Assembly: GCA_014376695.1 (NCBI GenBank)
Contig: JACMRA010000008.1
Coordinates: 24,685-88,684 of the forward strand
DNA length: 64,000 nucleotides
From: Minisyncoccota bacterium
GTDB lineage: Bacteria > Patescibacteriota > JACMRA01
Reading direction: 5' to 3'
A program made the translations under genes and the position numbers. Numbering within the stretch: the stretch's first letter is position 1; each line of letters begins with the position of its first letter. Under the pieces are notes generated by a model. It ran no database searches. It was not told where the DNA came from and saw only the letters and a list, made by a program, of their open reading frames with translations. This document shows positions 26,223-34,870 of this stretch, piece by piece.

Positions 26223-27614
26223 TTAAAGTTTTATATTAACTGGCGAGCAGGACTCTTCCAGTGTTCCATTTTTGAGATCTACGTCAGTGGCCTTGAGATT
26301 CTTAAGCGATCCAATTGTTGGTTCATGGAGTTGGAATTTGGTGATGTTGTCGGTAAGTTGTTTTTGCCTTTGAGCTGAAAGTTTATTTGTAGTATTAGTG
26401 AACTTAAAAGCTGGGTCGTTACAAGCCTTGATCTTAGCAAAATCACTGTATCCACTGTTGGTACTGTCGGATTTGGTTGGATCGGTGTTATAAATATTTA
26501 CTTCGTCTCCATCAGCAATTCCATCATCATCGCTATCGGCTTTGTTTGGGTTGGTACGGTAAGCTTGCTCTTGAATATTAGTCAGCCCGTCCTTGTCGGG
26601 ATCAGCGTCGAGACCGCAGATAGAATTGTCAGCGCACTTCTCTTGGACAACTTTGACTGGTTCAAAATTTTGTTTGAGGAAGTCTGGGGTCAAAGTCTCG
26701 AGGGTGTCTTTTTTGGCAACGTCTGCTGGTTTGGGACCGTTAGGATCATTGAAAACAACTACCACTGAACGAGCTGAGCGTGTTGGCTCGCTTGTACCCA
26801 TAGAATCTCCATTTTGACTTGATGAACTAACGCTAATGCTAGAGGTACTTTGAGGATTGACCCCTGCTTTGCGCTGGGAAGCGGACCACCAAGCGTACGC
26901 GCCTAGACCTACAAATAACAAAACCAAAACTAATGCAATCAGGGCGAATAACCATCTGCGCGATTTTGACTCCGTGGGGATATCGCCAGCATGAGCATCA
27001 TCTTTCAAATCTAGACCAGGAGCCGTTGGGTCGATTAAAGTCGAATCTACATAGGTTCCGTCTACTTGACTTATACCGCTATTAGGTATTATGCCGGTGT
27101 CTAAATTGGGTTGGCTAGGATTATAAATGCTCTTGTAATCCTCAAAATTAGCCTGAGGATAGGTAACCGATTCGTAGACAAGACTTGGATCGACTGGCAC
27201 TGGATTGATCTGCTGAGGGGCAGGGGTCAAAGGCTGGGTAGGATTAAGGAGTATGTCACTTGTTGCAGTAACCGTACCAAGGTTATTAATTGCCGGTTGT
27301 TGATATAATTTGTTAAGTTGGGCTTCGGCTTGCGGGTTGACCCCCTCGTTATAATCGTGGTTATAAAGATTTTCGTTTGGGGTCTGGATTTGTGGTATAT
27401 TCGACTTGTCTATTGGCGGCGGGGTAAGCGTGCCGACTCCTTCGGTGTTATAGTATTTCATTGCTTTTGCAATAATGTCCGATTCAGGGTCTCTGGGGAT
27501 TTCTTGGGCAATTGATAGTTGCTCCGCATCGAGGGTTGAATAAGGGTCGTTAGGATCTAAGGCAGGATTGTGATTTGGATTATTGGCGTTAGTATTGGTG
27601 TTGGGAGTCGGCAT
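26223..27614 (-). CDS. Membrane-anchored surface protein with thrombospondin type-3-like Ca-binding repeats
   Basis: 463 aa. A long Pro/Asn/Thr-rich N-terminus (1-220) comes before the single TM helix (about 223-245), so the N-terminus is probably cytoplasmic. After the TM helix come a Ser-rich linker and two Asp-rich repeats (DPDKDGLTNIQEQAYRTNP, then DSDDDGIADGDEVNIYNTDP), the DxDxDGxxDxxE pattern that binds calcium. It heads an operon with a pilin-like gene and murJ behind the promoter at 27663-27691. Confidence 0.7.
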   Translation of the reverse strand: MPTPNTNTNANNPNHNPALDPNDPYSTLDAEQLSIAQEIPRDPESDIIAKAMKYYNTEGVGTLTPPPIDKSNIPQIQTPNENLYNHDYNEGVNPQAEAQLNKLYQQPAINNLGTVTATSDILLNPTQPLTPAPQQINPVPVDPSLVYESVTYPQANFEDYKSIYNPSQPNLDTGIIPNSGISQVDGTYVDSTLIDPTAPGLDLKDDAHAGDIPTESKSRRWLFALIALVLVLLFVGLGAYAWWSASQRKAGVNPQSTSSISVSSSSQNGDSMGTSEPTRSARSVVVVFNDPNGPKPADVAKKDTLETLTPDFLKQNFEPVKVVQEKCADNSICGLDADPDKDGLTNIQEQAYRTNPNKADSDDDGIADGDEVNIYNTDPTKSDSTNSGYSDFAKIKACNDPAFKFTNTTNKLSAQRQKQLTDNITKFQLHEPTIGSLKNLKATDVDLKNGTLEESCSPVNIKL

Positions 27615-27662
27615 AACAAAAACGGTTATTAAATCAATTGAATAAAGGTAAATTCTGTGTTT

Positions 27663-27691
27663 ATTTTAACCGAAAATTAAATTTTTGACAA
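27663..27691 (-). promoter_or_regulatory. Promoter of the TSP3 protein/pilin/murJ group
   Basis: The minus strand reads TTGTCA (27691-27686), 17 bp, TAAAAT (27668-27663). The start codon at 27614 lies about 49 nt beyond. Confidence 0.55.
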
Positions 27692-27733
27692 GTAGTCAGT
27701 AAACAAAAATCGGGCTAACAAAAATCGAGGCAG

Positions 27734-30700
27734 TTATGACAATATCCGGAGCTTGTCTGCCTGTTTTTTGAGGTCTTCGAATCGGTCAGCCAAATCTTGT
27801 CGCTTCTGATCTATCACTTCTTGCTCAGCTCGCTCTATAAATTGGGCGTTGTTAAGCTGATTGTTAATTGTATCAATTACTTTTTGGATAACCTCTATTT
27901 GTTTTTTGGTTTTGAGGATCTCCGATGGCTTATCTTTGATATAATCAAGTATATTAAGCCCGTATTGATCCAGCCCGATTTCTAGTATCAAATCTCCATT
28001 TTTGGGCGATGATATAATCAGGTCAATTTTGGCTAATAATTTTAGATATGGTCGATATGTATTAAGTAAATTCGAAGTACTTCTGATGCTGATGGCAAGG
28101 TGCGGGTCGATGCCAAACAACCCTTTGAATGAACGAACCTGGTTAATATGCTCAACTACTAACTCAAATTGACTGGCCTCGGTTTTTTTAATTAAGGTAC
28201 TTGCGTTAAGAAGCCAGGTAGTATCAACAGTCTGCCAAGCAATCAAGCCATTCTGCTTGAGAAACTCGACCCATAGTACCTGCGACTCAAATGGAATATA
28301 TGGTGATATTAATATAATAAACTCTCTAAATAGCTGAGCCGCAAAAATTATATCAGCCTTGTCTGTCTTGAGATACTCGAGATACCAACTAGCATAATCA
28401 TCCCAAAGAAACCTATAAATCAGATCTACAGAACTAGCCAAATTATAAGTCGTAAAGTTATTATCAAGTTGCTGGCTAAGATCCTTGTACTTGTTCAATA
28501 TCCATTGGGAGGCAGGAGATATATTTTGGATGCTCTTTTGAGATGAGGGAATTAATTGATTACCAGGAATTGCTTTGGGCGTTTGAACAATCAAGGGTTG
28601 GTCGCCCTGAGTGATTTCGATAATCTTTGGCCCAGCAACATAATTGGGCAAATTTAACTGCTGCGGCTTAACCATGGCTACCCGTTTAAAATCAAAATCT
28701 ACCCTAATTGAAACCATTTTTGGCCTTGAAGCAGTAGTTTGGGACTTGGCAACTGGCTGAATAGGAATATCCCCCATTGCTACCTCAAGGAACCGAGCCA
28801 CATTCCATATTTTGTTACCTAAGTTTCGGTATTTTTCGGTTAATGTATCGGCTAATTTACCCTGAAAGCGAAAGTTCTTGCCGGGAGCGGCTCCAGTTAG
28901 CATTGCCAAACGGGTTGAATCCACCGAAAAATTAGCGATATGGGTTATAGGGTCAAGTCCATTATTGAGAGATTTGGACATCTTTCGGCCTTTTTCGTCG
29001 AGTACCCAAGCGTGGCATAAGTAATCCCTAAATGGGACTTCGCCTGTAAAGTACATCCCTGTCATCACCATCCGAAGTATCCAAGCGTAGAATATCTCCC
29101 AAGCCGAGGTCATAATTGTACTAGGATAATGCCTGAGGAACACCTGCGCCTGATTACTATAGTTCGACTCACCATAATAATTGCCAAGCCTGTTCCCGTT
29201 GTCCAAACCAAGTCGATGATTCTCAAAAGCAAAGTCCACAAAACCAAGGGTCGATAGGGGCCAAAGGGTCGAACTAAACCAAGTATCCAAAATTTTGGTT
29301 TCTTGTACCCAGTTGCCTGGCTCATTTGGCCTGTTAGGTTGGACACGGAACAAATCACTGATATGATACATCTTTGCGTCAATCTCAATTTCTTGATTAA
29401 ACTCACTGTATTGATAAAATCTTTGACTTGGGTTTAGATCTATATTATACCATATTGGCATCTTATGACCCCAGATTAAATCTCGACTGATGCACCAGTT
29501 CTTAATTTTTTCGAAGTATTTGATACCCCGCTCTCGGTACTCACTAGGATAGAAATTCACCTTATTTAGGCCTGAAATAGCTAACTCTTGGAGCGAGGTA
29601 GTTGGCTTAGTTAGTGAATAAATATAATACTCTTCTTCTTTACCGTTGACGCTTACGAAGTTTTTTTGGCTAATTTGTTCAAAGCCAAGTTTTTGGGCTA
29701 GCTGGATACTGGCTGTGTTGTGCGTCTTTACTTCGTAAAGTAGTTCGCTGACACGTAGATTATCAAAAGACCAATTGATTAGCATACCCAAAGATTCCAT
29801 GGCTAATCCTTGATTTTTATATTTGTTCGCAATCCAAATTGTCAACTTATATTGATTGTCTTCTTTGCGAATACCAGTATAACCAACAAAATTACCGCTT
29901 TTTTTGTCTATAATTGCAATAGTAATTCTTGAACCATTTTTGGCCTCGACAATCCTATCCTCTATCCAAATCTTTGCCTCACCCTCAGTGTCGAATTGGG
30001 GTGAAATTACAAGTTCGGCGTCCTTTTCGTTCATATGATGAACTAAATCGAGTGAATGAATTGGTTTGATTGCCTCAAGCCGAATACGCTGATTTTCAAT
30101 TCCAAAAGCCGAGAAATCAATATTTTTGTGGCTGACAGGGCTGTGCAAAAATTGCTTATAATAATCTACAAAAAACTCTTCGCTAATCAATGGTTCTACA
30201 ACAGATTTTGAGCGTTCGCAGATAGTCACATTATGCTTATAATTCCAGTCAATCTTATAATCTGGATAGAAGTCTTGCAGGTATTTGCAACGACCAACGT
30301 ACTCTAATTGTTCGTACTTATCAATATCAAATACGTGATTGACTTCTGTATATTCGGGTTCCGAACTAGCGTAATCATCGTCTGTCTGGCTGGCAACAGA
30401 GGCTTTGTGGATTTGCTTAATGTGATCGTTATCAATCAGGAGTTTAATTACGTTGGTTCGAGCTACCTCCACAGTTTGACCAGCCCATTTATGACAATCT
30501 TCGGTTAATTTACCGCTTCGAGCAATAATTGACTTGGCCGTTAAACCATGTTTTTTTGCAATATTGTAATCGACGATATCGTGGCCTGGAGTAATCTTGA
30601 GACAACCCGACCCGAAGCTTGGATCTACATCTTCGTCAATAATTAACTTGACCCCACGCGTCATCAAACATCGAATTTGAAAATAAATTTTGATTTTGTC

Positions 30701-31627
30701 ACTCTCTATTAATTCGATTATATAATCTGCTGTCAACTCATTAATACGATTATCAAGTAACTTATTTCTCAGGATTTGGGGGTGAATTGCTATGGCCACA
30801 TCACCAAAGATTGTTTCGGGTCTGACCGTTGCCACCGTAATACTGGCAAAAACTTGCTGTAACAAGCCCCTAAGTTCTGTATCTAAGGTTGACTCTTCCA
30901 ATAATTCAACTTTGTCCAAATTGTAGTCAAAAGTAACAAAAGGATCGACTTTTTCTATATGTCCAATATCCTCAGGAACATCAGAAAGTGCAGTCTGCAG
31001 GGCAACCGACCAATTAATAAGATAACTATCTCGATAAATTAAATCATCTTGCCAGTATTTGAGAAAAGCAAAATTGACCATTCTTATAGCTCTTTCATCG
31101 AGAGTAAATAATAGCCGCTCAAAATCTGGAGAATCCCCGATAATTTTGGCCTGCTCGAGTTGACCGCTACGCCATATTTCGGCTTTTTCCATAGCTATCT
31201 CGGTCCAGAGACTAGGATTTTGTTTTTTGAGATAATTGGCTTTTTCGGACTGCTCTAAAGTTGAAATTTCGGGATTCTCGGACAGTATTCGCTCATCAAA
31301 CTCGCCATCGTTAATCATCCGACTAATCACACCTTCTAGTTGAATCCCAGCGTGGTCTACTCCCGGTTGGTATAAGGTAGGTATTTTTTTTTGGCGGGCA
31401 ATACGAGCCAAAGTGTCCATCAAAAAATGCTCAAAAGCGTGTCCAGCGTGTAACATTCCCGTAAGGTTAGGCGGCGGAACTACGATCGTGTAAGTATTAT
31501 TAATATTTTTGTAATCAATTGCTTGGATTTTTAGCTGGTTGGCTAAGTTTCCTATTTTTTGACGGCTCCACAATTCTTTTATGTTTTCTTCGTATAATTT
31601 TGGATTATAAGTAGGGGCAATCGACAT
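27734..31627 (-). CDS. valS: Valyl-tRNA synthetase with an inserted GNAT acetyltransferase domain
   Basis: 1297 aa, against about 880-950 for normal ValRS. Order: HIGH motif HAGH (60-63) in PPPNLTGMLHAGH, CP1 editing domain (about 200-470), 'VVEPLISEEFFVDYYKQF' (476-493), an insertion at about 503-672, the 'NWCISRDLIWGHKMPIWY' strand (710-727), DTWFSSTLWPLS (781-792), KMSKS (882-886), anticodon domain and a C-terminal coiled coil. The insertion reads as a RimJ/RimL-type GNAT: RIRLEAIKPIHSLDLV, an acetyl-CoA loop KNQGLAMESL (604-613) and NTASIQLAQKLGFEQ (637-651). A second, low-complexity insertion of about 80 aa lies near 955-1035. It charges tRNA-Val; the GNAT substrate is unknown. ORF intact, no frameshift. 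Confidence 0.93.
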   Translation of the reverse strand: MSIAPTYNPKLYEENIKELWSRQKIGNLANQLKIQAIDYKNINNTYTIVVPPPNLTGMLHAGHAFEHFLMDTLARIARQKKIPTLYQPGVDHAGIQLEGVISRMINDGEFDERILSENPEISTLEQSEKANYLKKQNPSLWTEIAMEKAEIWRSGQLEQAKIIGDSPDFERLLFTLDERAIRMVNFAFLKYWQDDLIYRDSYLINWSVALQTALSDVPEDIGHIEKVDPFVTFDYNLDKVELLEESTLDTELRGLLQQVFASITVATVRPETIFGDVAIAIHPQILRNKLLDNRINELTADYIIELIESDKIKIYFQIRCLMTRGVKLIIDEDVDPSFGSGCLKITPGHDIVDYNIAKKHGLTAKSIIARSGKLTEDCHKWAGQTVEVARTNVIKLLIDNDHIKQIHKASVASQTDDDYASSEPEYTEVNHVFDIDKYEQLEYVGRCKYLQDFYPDYKIDWNYKHNVTICERSKSVVEPLISEEFFVDYYKQFLHSPVSHKNIDFSAFGIENQRIRLEAIKPIHSLDLVHHMNEKDAELVISPQFDTEGEAKIWIEDRIVEAKNGSRITIAIIDKKSGNFVGYTGIRKEDNQYKLTIWIANKYKNQGLAMESLGMLINWSFDNLRVSELLYEVKTHNTASIQLAQKLGFEQISQKNFVSVNGKEEEYYIYSLTKPTTSLQELAISGLNKVNFYPSEYRERGIKYFEKIKNWCISRDLIWGHKMPIWYNIDLNPSQRFYQYSEFNQEIEIDAKMYHISDLFRVQPNRPNEPGNWVQETKILDTWFSSTLWPLSTLGFVDFAFENHRLGLDNGNRLGNYYGESNYSNQAQVFLRHYPSTIMTSAWEIFYAWILRMVMTGMYFTGEVPFRDYLCHAWVLDEKGRKMSKSLNNGLDPITHIANFSVDSTRLAMLTGAAPGKNFRFQGKLADTLTEKYRNLGNKIWNVARFLEVAMGDIPIQPVAKSQTTASRPKMVSIRVDFDFKRVAMVKPQQLNLPNYVAGPKIIEITQGDQPLIVQTPKAIPGNQLIPSSQKSIQNISPASQWILNKYKDLSQQLDNNFTTYNLASSVDLIYRFLWDDYASWYLEYLKTDKADIIFAAQLFREFIILISPYIPFESQVLWVEFLKQNGLIAWQTVDTTWLLNASTLIKKTEASQFELVVEHINQVRSFKGLFGIDPHLAISIRSTSNLLNTYRPYLKLLAKIDLIISSPKNGDLILEIGLDQYGLNILDYIKDKPSEILKTKKQIEVIQKVIDTINNQLNNAQFIERAEQEVIDQKRQDLADRFEDLKKQADKLRILS

Positions 31628-31709
31628 ATTTTGTATCTGATTTTAGAAAGATTTTTTAGCCCAAATAAGCTGTAATTTATGATACAAGTCTTGTATAGAA
31701 CAATTATTT

Positions 31710-31748
31710 TGTCAAAATTTTGACAAGACCCAGTTAATTTCATATGGT
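31710..31748 (+). promoter_or_regulatory. Back-to-back -35 palindrome between valS and tRNA-Lys
   Basis: TTGTCAAAATTTTGACAA (31709-31726) is a perfect 18-bp palindrome with one -35 for each strand. On the plus strand TTGACA (31720-31725), 17 bp, TATGGT (31743-31748) serves tRNA-Lys. The minus-strand TTGACA (31715-31710) faces valS, but its -10 is not distinct. Confidence 0.55.
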
Positions 31749-31773
31749 TTAGATAATTAAGCAATATACTATT

Positions 31774-31848
31774 GGTTTTGTAGCTCAGTGGTAGAGCAGA
31801 AGACTCTTAATCTTTTGGTCGTGGGTTCGAATCCCACCGGAACCACCA
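31774..31848 (+). tRNA. tRNA-Lys (anticodon CTT)
   Basis: A complete cloverleaf: acceptor GGTTTTG/CGGAACC with two G-U pairs, D arm GCTC/GAGC, anticodon stem GAAGA/TCTTT around loop CTCTTAA, T arm GTGGG-TTCGAAT-CCCAC, discriminator A and encoded CCA. It reads AAG. The ligA fragment begins 22 bp beyond. Confidence 0.94.
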
Positions 31849-31870
31849 ATAAATTTAATTTTTTTTGGCA

Positions 31871-32290
31871 ATGACGATAATTCACCCACTTATCCCAACC
31901 CATTGCCCGAGCTGCAAGGCACCTCTTATCCTTACTTCTACTGGTGTAGATTTATTTTGCGGTAATACAGATGATTGCCCAGCCCAAATACTTGGCAGGC
32001 TTAGTTATTATTGCCAACGGAGCCGAGCTAATATCCCCGGTTTATCGACCAAAATACTAGAAAAACTGATTAACCAAAATCAAGTCACCGACATCTTTGA
32101 CATTTATTCTCTAGATTATAATCTCGTTAGCCAGTGGAATGGCTTCGGCTCAAAATCAGTTGAAAATTTAAAAAATTCAATCGATCAATCCAAAAATACA
32201 ATATCCCCAACCAAATTCTTAGCCAGCCTCGGAATAAAAGGCATTGGGATCGAAGTTGCCAGCCTAATTTGTAATCAATTAGAAGTCTAG
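31871..32290 (+). pseudogene. ligA: Internal fragment of NAD-dependent DNA ligase (zinc finger plus helix-hairpin-helix)
   Basis: 139 aa from the ATG at 31871. 'PTHCPSCKAPL' with a second Cys pair (CGNTDDCPAQ) is the LigA zinc finger. 'RANIPGLSTKILEKLINQNQVTDIFDIY' and 'WNGFGSKSVENLKNSIDQSK' are its HhH motifs, and 'FLASLGIKGIGIEVASLI' starts the last pair. The adenylation and OB domains (about 400 aa) and the BRCT domain are absent, so it cannot ligate. It starts right after tRNA-Lys. It may be a remnant of a lost or relocated ligA. A retained DNA-binding role is less likely but possible. Confidence 0.7.
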
Positions 32291-32364
32291 CCGTGGTGGA
32301 TTTAGCAAGGGCGGGTTTTGTCCATATAAGAAATTTCGTGCTTAACCTTATCCAATTTTTGGGC

Positions 32365-33822
32365 CTAAAACAGATTATTATTTTCAAAAACCTCTAACTG
32401 CGATCCGGCATTCTCCACCCTCTGCAGACAAAAGATATTCTGTGCAATAATTCTCCCTGTACAATTATTATCAATCCATTTAACTAGCGAATAGCCCGTG
32501 ATGTTGTGATTGACCGAAGATTTGTCATACCACACACTAGAGATTCTGGCTGGCTCAAAAATAACTAATCTTAACCATTTGGTAGAATAGTCCAAAGTTA
32601 AATCCTGTATAGACAAATCCCTGTCCACTGGTAAATATCCGAGTCGAGATTGATAATTGGTATTAAAATTCCAAGAATAGATTGGCAAGCCTGATTGGAT
32701 TTTTGTGTTGACCCAGAATAAAGTATCTTCAAAAATTGTAAAGTTGATAGCCTTTTGACTAATTAGAGAGAGGTTATTCGGGGCACTATCATTATAATAA
32801 TACAAACTGTTATCGACTTGAATTACAACTCCCTGAACAAAATTACTAATATTCAAATAACTAGGCTTTTTACCGGAAGTAGTGGCCAGCTTCGGGGACT
32901 CAAGATAGAGAGAGTTGCTTTGACTATTATATTGATTACCGTTAATTTTGTATAATTTTTGATTAATTAAATACCAGCTATTTTTGGACTTGATGTTATA
33001 ATAAAGATAATCAATCCCTTGATCTATAAGTTTGATTTTGGGATTTTTGGGATCTTGGAGATTGAGTTCCCAGAGATTGTCGCCGCGACTTTTTATCAAG
33101 ATTAGATCTTGGCTTATGTTCACCACCTGCTCCGCTTCTTTGATAATGCTGTTAATAGGGAGGCTTTCGGAGTTAAGACTAGATTCCAAACTCAAAATTT
33201 TCCAGTTGTCCCGACTCAAAAAAACTATTAATTGATTATCTTTATCAAAAAAAGTATTCTCCCCCACAATCTGCCATTTTAATTCAGATTTTAGATTATT
33301 TATAGTTTTAACTTTATTAATTTCTTGAATTTCAATTGGCTGGCCATTTAGTTGGTCTACATTGAACTTTTGAAGCAAAAAATTGCTAATTTGATTTTTT
33401 GTTTCTACCCAGATTAAATTGTTATCGACTATGCTAAGTGATTTTTGGCTGGGTTTTTGGTCTGTGATTTTGCGACCTTTCTCTTGGAGAAGCTTTAATT
33501 GCGTAAGTCTGGTGTTGAGATTTTGGTTAGGACGGGGGTTGACCCAGTAAGATTCATCTAAATAACCGTCTTTTGTAATGTCAACGCGAGATTCACCTGG
33601 CTTGGTTATGGCTATATCAGTTGGCGAGTTTGTATCCAATATCTGATTGTTAAGATAAATTTTAGCGCTGATTGGATAAGTTTCAACCTTAATTTGGAGC
33701 GAATTTTGAATTTTGCCCGAATTAAGATTATATCCAAGGCTAATTATTACAAGAAGCGGCGCCGTGACCAAAAAGGTCAAGCAAACTATCCCAAAAATTA
33801 TCTTACGATTTCGCTTGAGCAT
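32365..33822 (-). CDS. Membrane-anchored PEGA-domain protein with beta-propeller-like body
   Basis: 485 aa. N-terminal TM helix (about 9-30). A PEGA domain (about 44-92) contains ISAKIYLNNQILDTNSPTDI and 'PGESRVDITKDGYLD'. The rest is beta-rich with repeated 'W/Y...L' strands, suggesting a propeller or similar surface domain. PEGA domains occur on extracytoplasmic parts of bacterial surface proteins. It starts 1 bp after the stop of the 38-aa protein upstream, so both probably lie in the rplD transcript. Confidence 0.65.
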   Translation of the reverse strand: MLKRNRKIIFGIVCLTFLVTAPLLVIISLGYNLNSGKIQNSLQIKVETYPISAKIYLNNQILDTNSPTDIAITKPGESRVDITKDGYLDESYWVNPRPNQNLNTRLTQLKLLQEKGRKITDQKPSQKSLSIVDNNLIWVETKNQISNFLLQKFNVDQLNGQPIEIQEINKVKTINNLKSELKWQIVGENTFFDKDNQLIVFLSRDNWKILSLESSLNSESLPINSIIKEAEQVVNISQDLILIKSRGDNLWELNLQDPKNPKIKLIDQGIDYLYYNIKSKNSWYLINQKLYKINGNQYNSQSNSLYLESPKLATTSGKKPSYLNISNFVQGVVIQVDNSLYYYNDSAPNNLSLISQKAINFTIFEDTLFWVNTKIQSGLPIYSWNFNTNYQSRLGYLPVDRDLSIQDLTLDYSTKWLRLVIFEPARISSVWYDKSSVNHNITGYSLVKWIDNNCTGRIIAQNIFCLQRVENAGSQLEVFENNNLF

Positions 33823-33823
33823 A

Positions 33824-33940
33824 TTACCTTTTTAGCCAGCCTTTGACTATTAAATACCACCACATCATCCACAAAATCAGCAATACCGCAACGAAAGTCG
33901 CAATTAGTATTGCCCAGAGTAGAGTTAATTCGGAGGTCAT
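33824..33940 (-). CDS. Small membrane protein (38 aa) between rplD and the PEGA gene
   Basis: 38 aa: MTSELTLLWAILIATFVAVL then a Trp-rich end (LILWMMWWYLIVKGWLKR). One TM helix with a positive C-terminus, so N-out/C-in orientation is expected. It begins 17 bp after rplD and stops 1 bp before the PEGA-protein ATG. The tight packing argues for a real gene. No family recognised. Confidence 0.6.
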   Translation of the reverse strand: MTSELTLLWAILIATFVAVLLILWMMWWYLIVKGWLKR

Positions 33941-33957
33941 TATATTTTGAGGATTTA

Positions 33958-34596
33958 CTATGCAACTCTAGTTTCTAGATAAGCTCGAGCGGATTCTGTA
34001 AAGATGAAGTATCGACTGTTGACCATTTCACTAATCCTAAGATTGTTCACATTGAAGAGCTGTACGCCAGTATTGGCTACACCATTGAAATTATTCTTAT
34101 CCTGGTTGTTATAGATTATAGCAATTTTAGTTGCTTTTATACCTTTAGTCTCAGCGAAGCTATTGAGGCCTGTTGTGAATTCCTTGGTTTTTTGATAACT
34201 TACGGTTTGGCTTAGTTCTGAAACTGCATTATTTAGTAGCTTATCTTTGATTACAGATTTGAGGGCTGCAACTCGTGAAGATTTGTTGATTTTCTGGTGC
34301 CAGTTAGTAGTGTTTCGGGGGCCAAAGGTAACTCCTCCACCAACCCAAATTGGCGATCGAGATGAACCGTGTCGAGCGCGACCAGTTCCTTTTTGCTTCC
34401 AAGGTTTTTTACCTCCTCCGCGGACTTCTCCTCGCATTTTTGTGTGAGCGTTGCCTGCTCGAAGGTTGCTTAGTTCGGCTCGGACAACTTGAGCTAGTAG
34501 TAATTCTCGAACAGGATAATCACTTAAACTGGCAAAAACTGAAGTAGTGCTAGCGGATTCTAAATTTTGATTGAGGACTGAGATATCAAAAGACAT
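33958..34596 (-). CDS. rplD: 50S ribosomal protein L4
   Basis: 212 aa. The extended loop is clear: GNAHTKMRGEVRGGGKKPWK followed by QKGTGRARHGSSRSPIWVGG, matching the L4 signature (tRgevrGGGrKPwrQKGtGrARhGs.rsP...GG). L4 lines the exit tunnel and can regulate the S10 operon. Here it is separated from rpsJ-rplC by 20 kb and lies on the opposite strand, followed by two membrane-protein genes. Confidence 0.94.
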   Translation of the reverse strand: MSFDISVLNQNLESASTTSVFASLSDYPVRELLLAQVVRAELSNLRAGNAHTKMRGEVRGGGKKPWKQKGTGRARHGSSRSPIWVGGGVTFGPRNTTNWHQKINKSSRVAALKSVIKDKLLNNAVSELSQTVSYQKTKEFTTGLNSFAETKGIKATKIAIIYNNQDKNNFNGVANTGVQLFNVNNLRISEMVNSRYFIFTESARAYLETRVA

Positions 34597-34870
34597 ATTA
34601 TAATCGATAATTCACAAATTAATAAATACTATTGTGGTATTTGGATGTAATCTTATATGTAAAGCTAAAATTATTTTTTAAAAATCGTCAATTAGCTTGT
34701 AGAATTTTTGTTATTATATTTTCCAATATTTTTGCTATGTTATCCAACCGTACTAATAAATTACCGATTGGCGGTTTTGGGTCGTGTGCTAATTCAGTTT
34801 TGAGGTGGAGTAGTATTCTTGATAGAGACCATAGAAATTTGCAGTCATTTTGTCAAAAAAGTTACCATAT

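Noticed and set aside
31774-32290. Integrated element at tRNA-Lys
   Set aside because: No integrase and no repeated tRNA 3' end were seen. Only a ligA fragment lies downstream, so a simple rearrangement is more likely.
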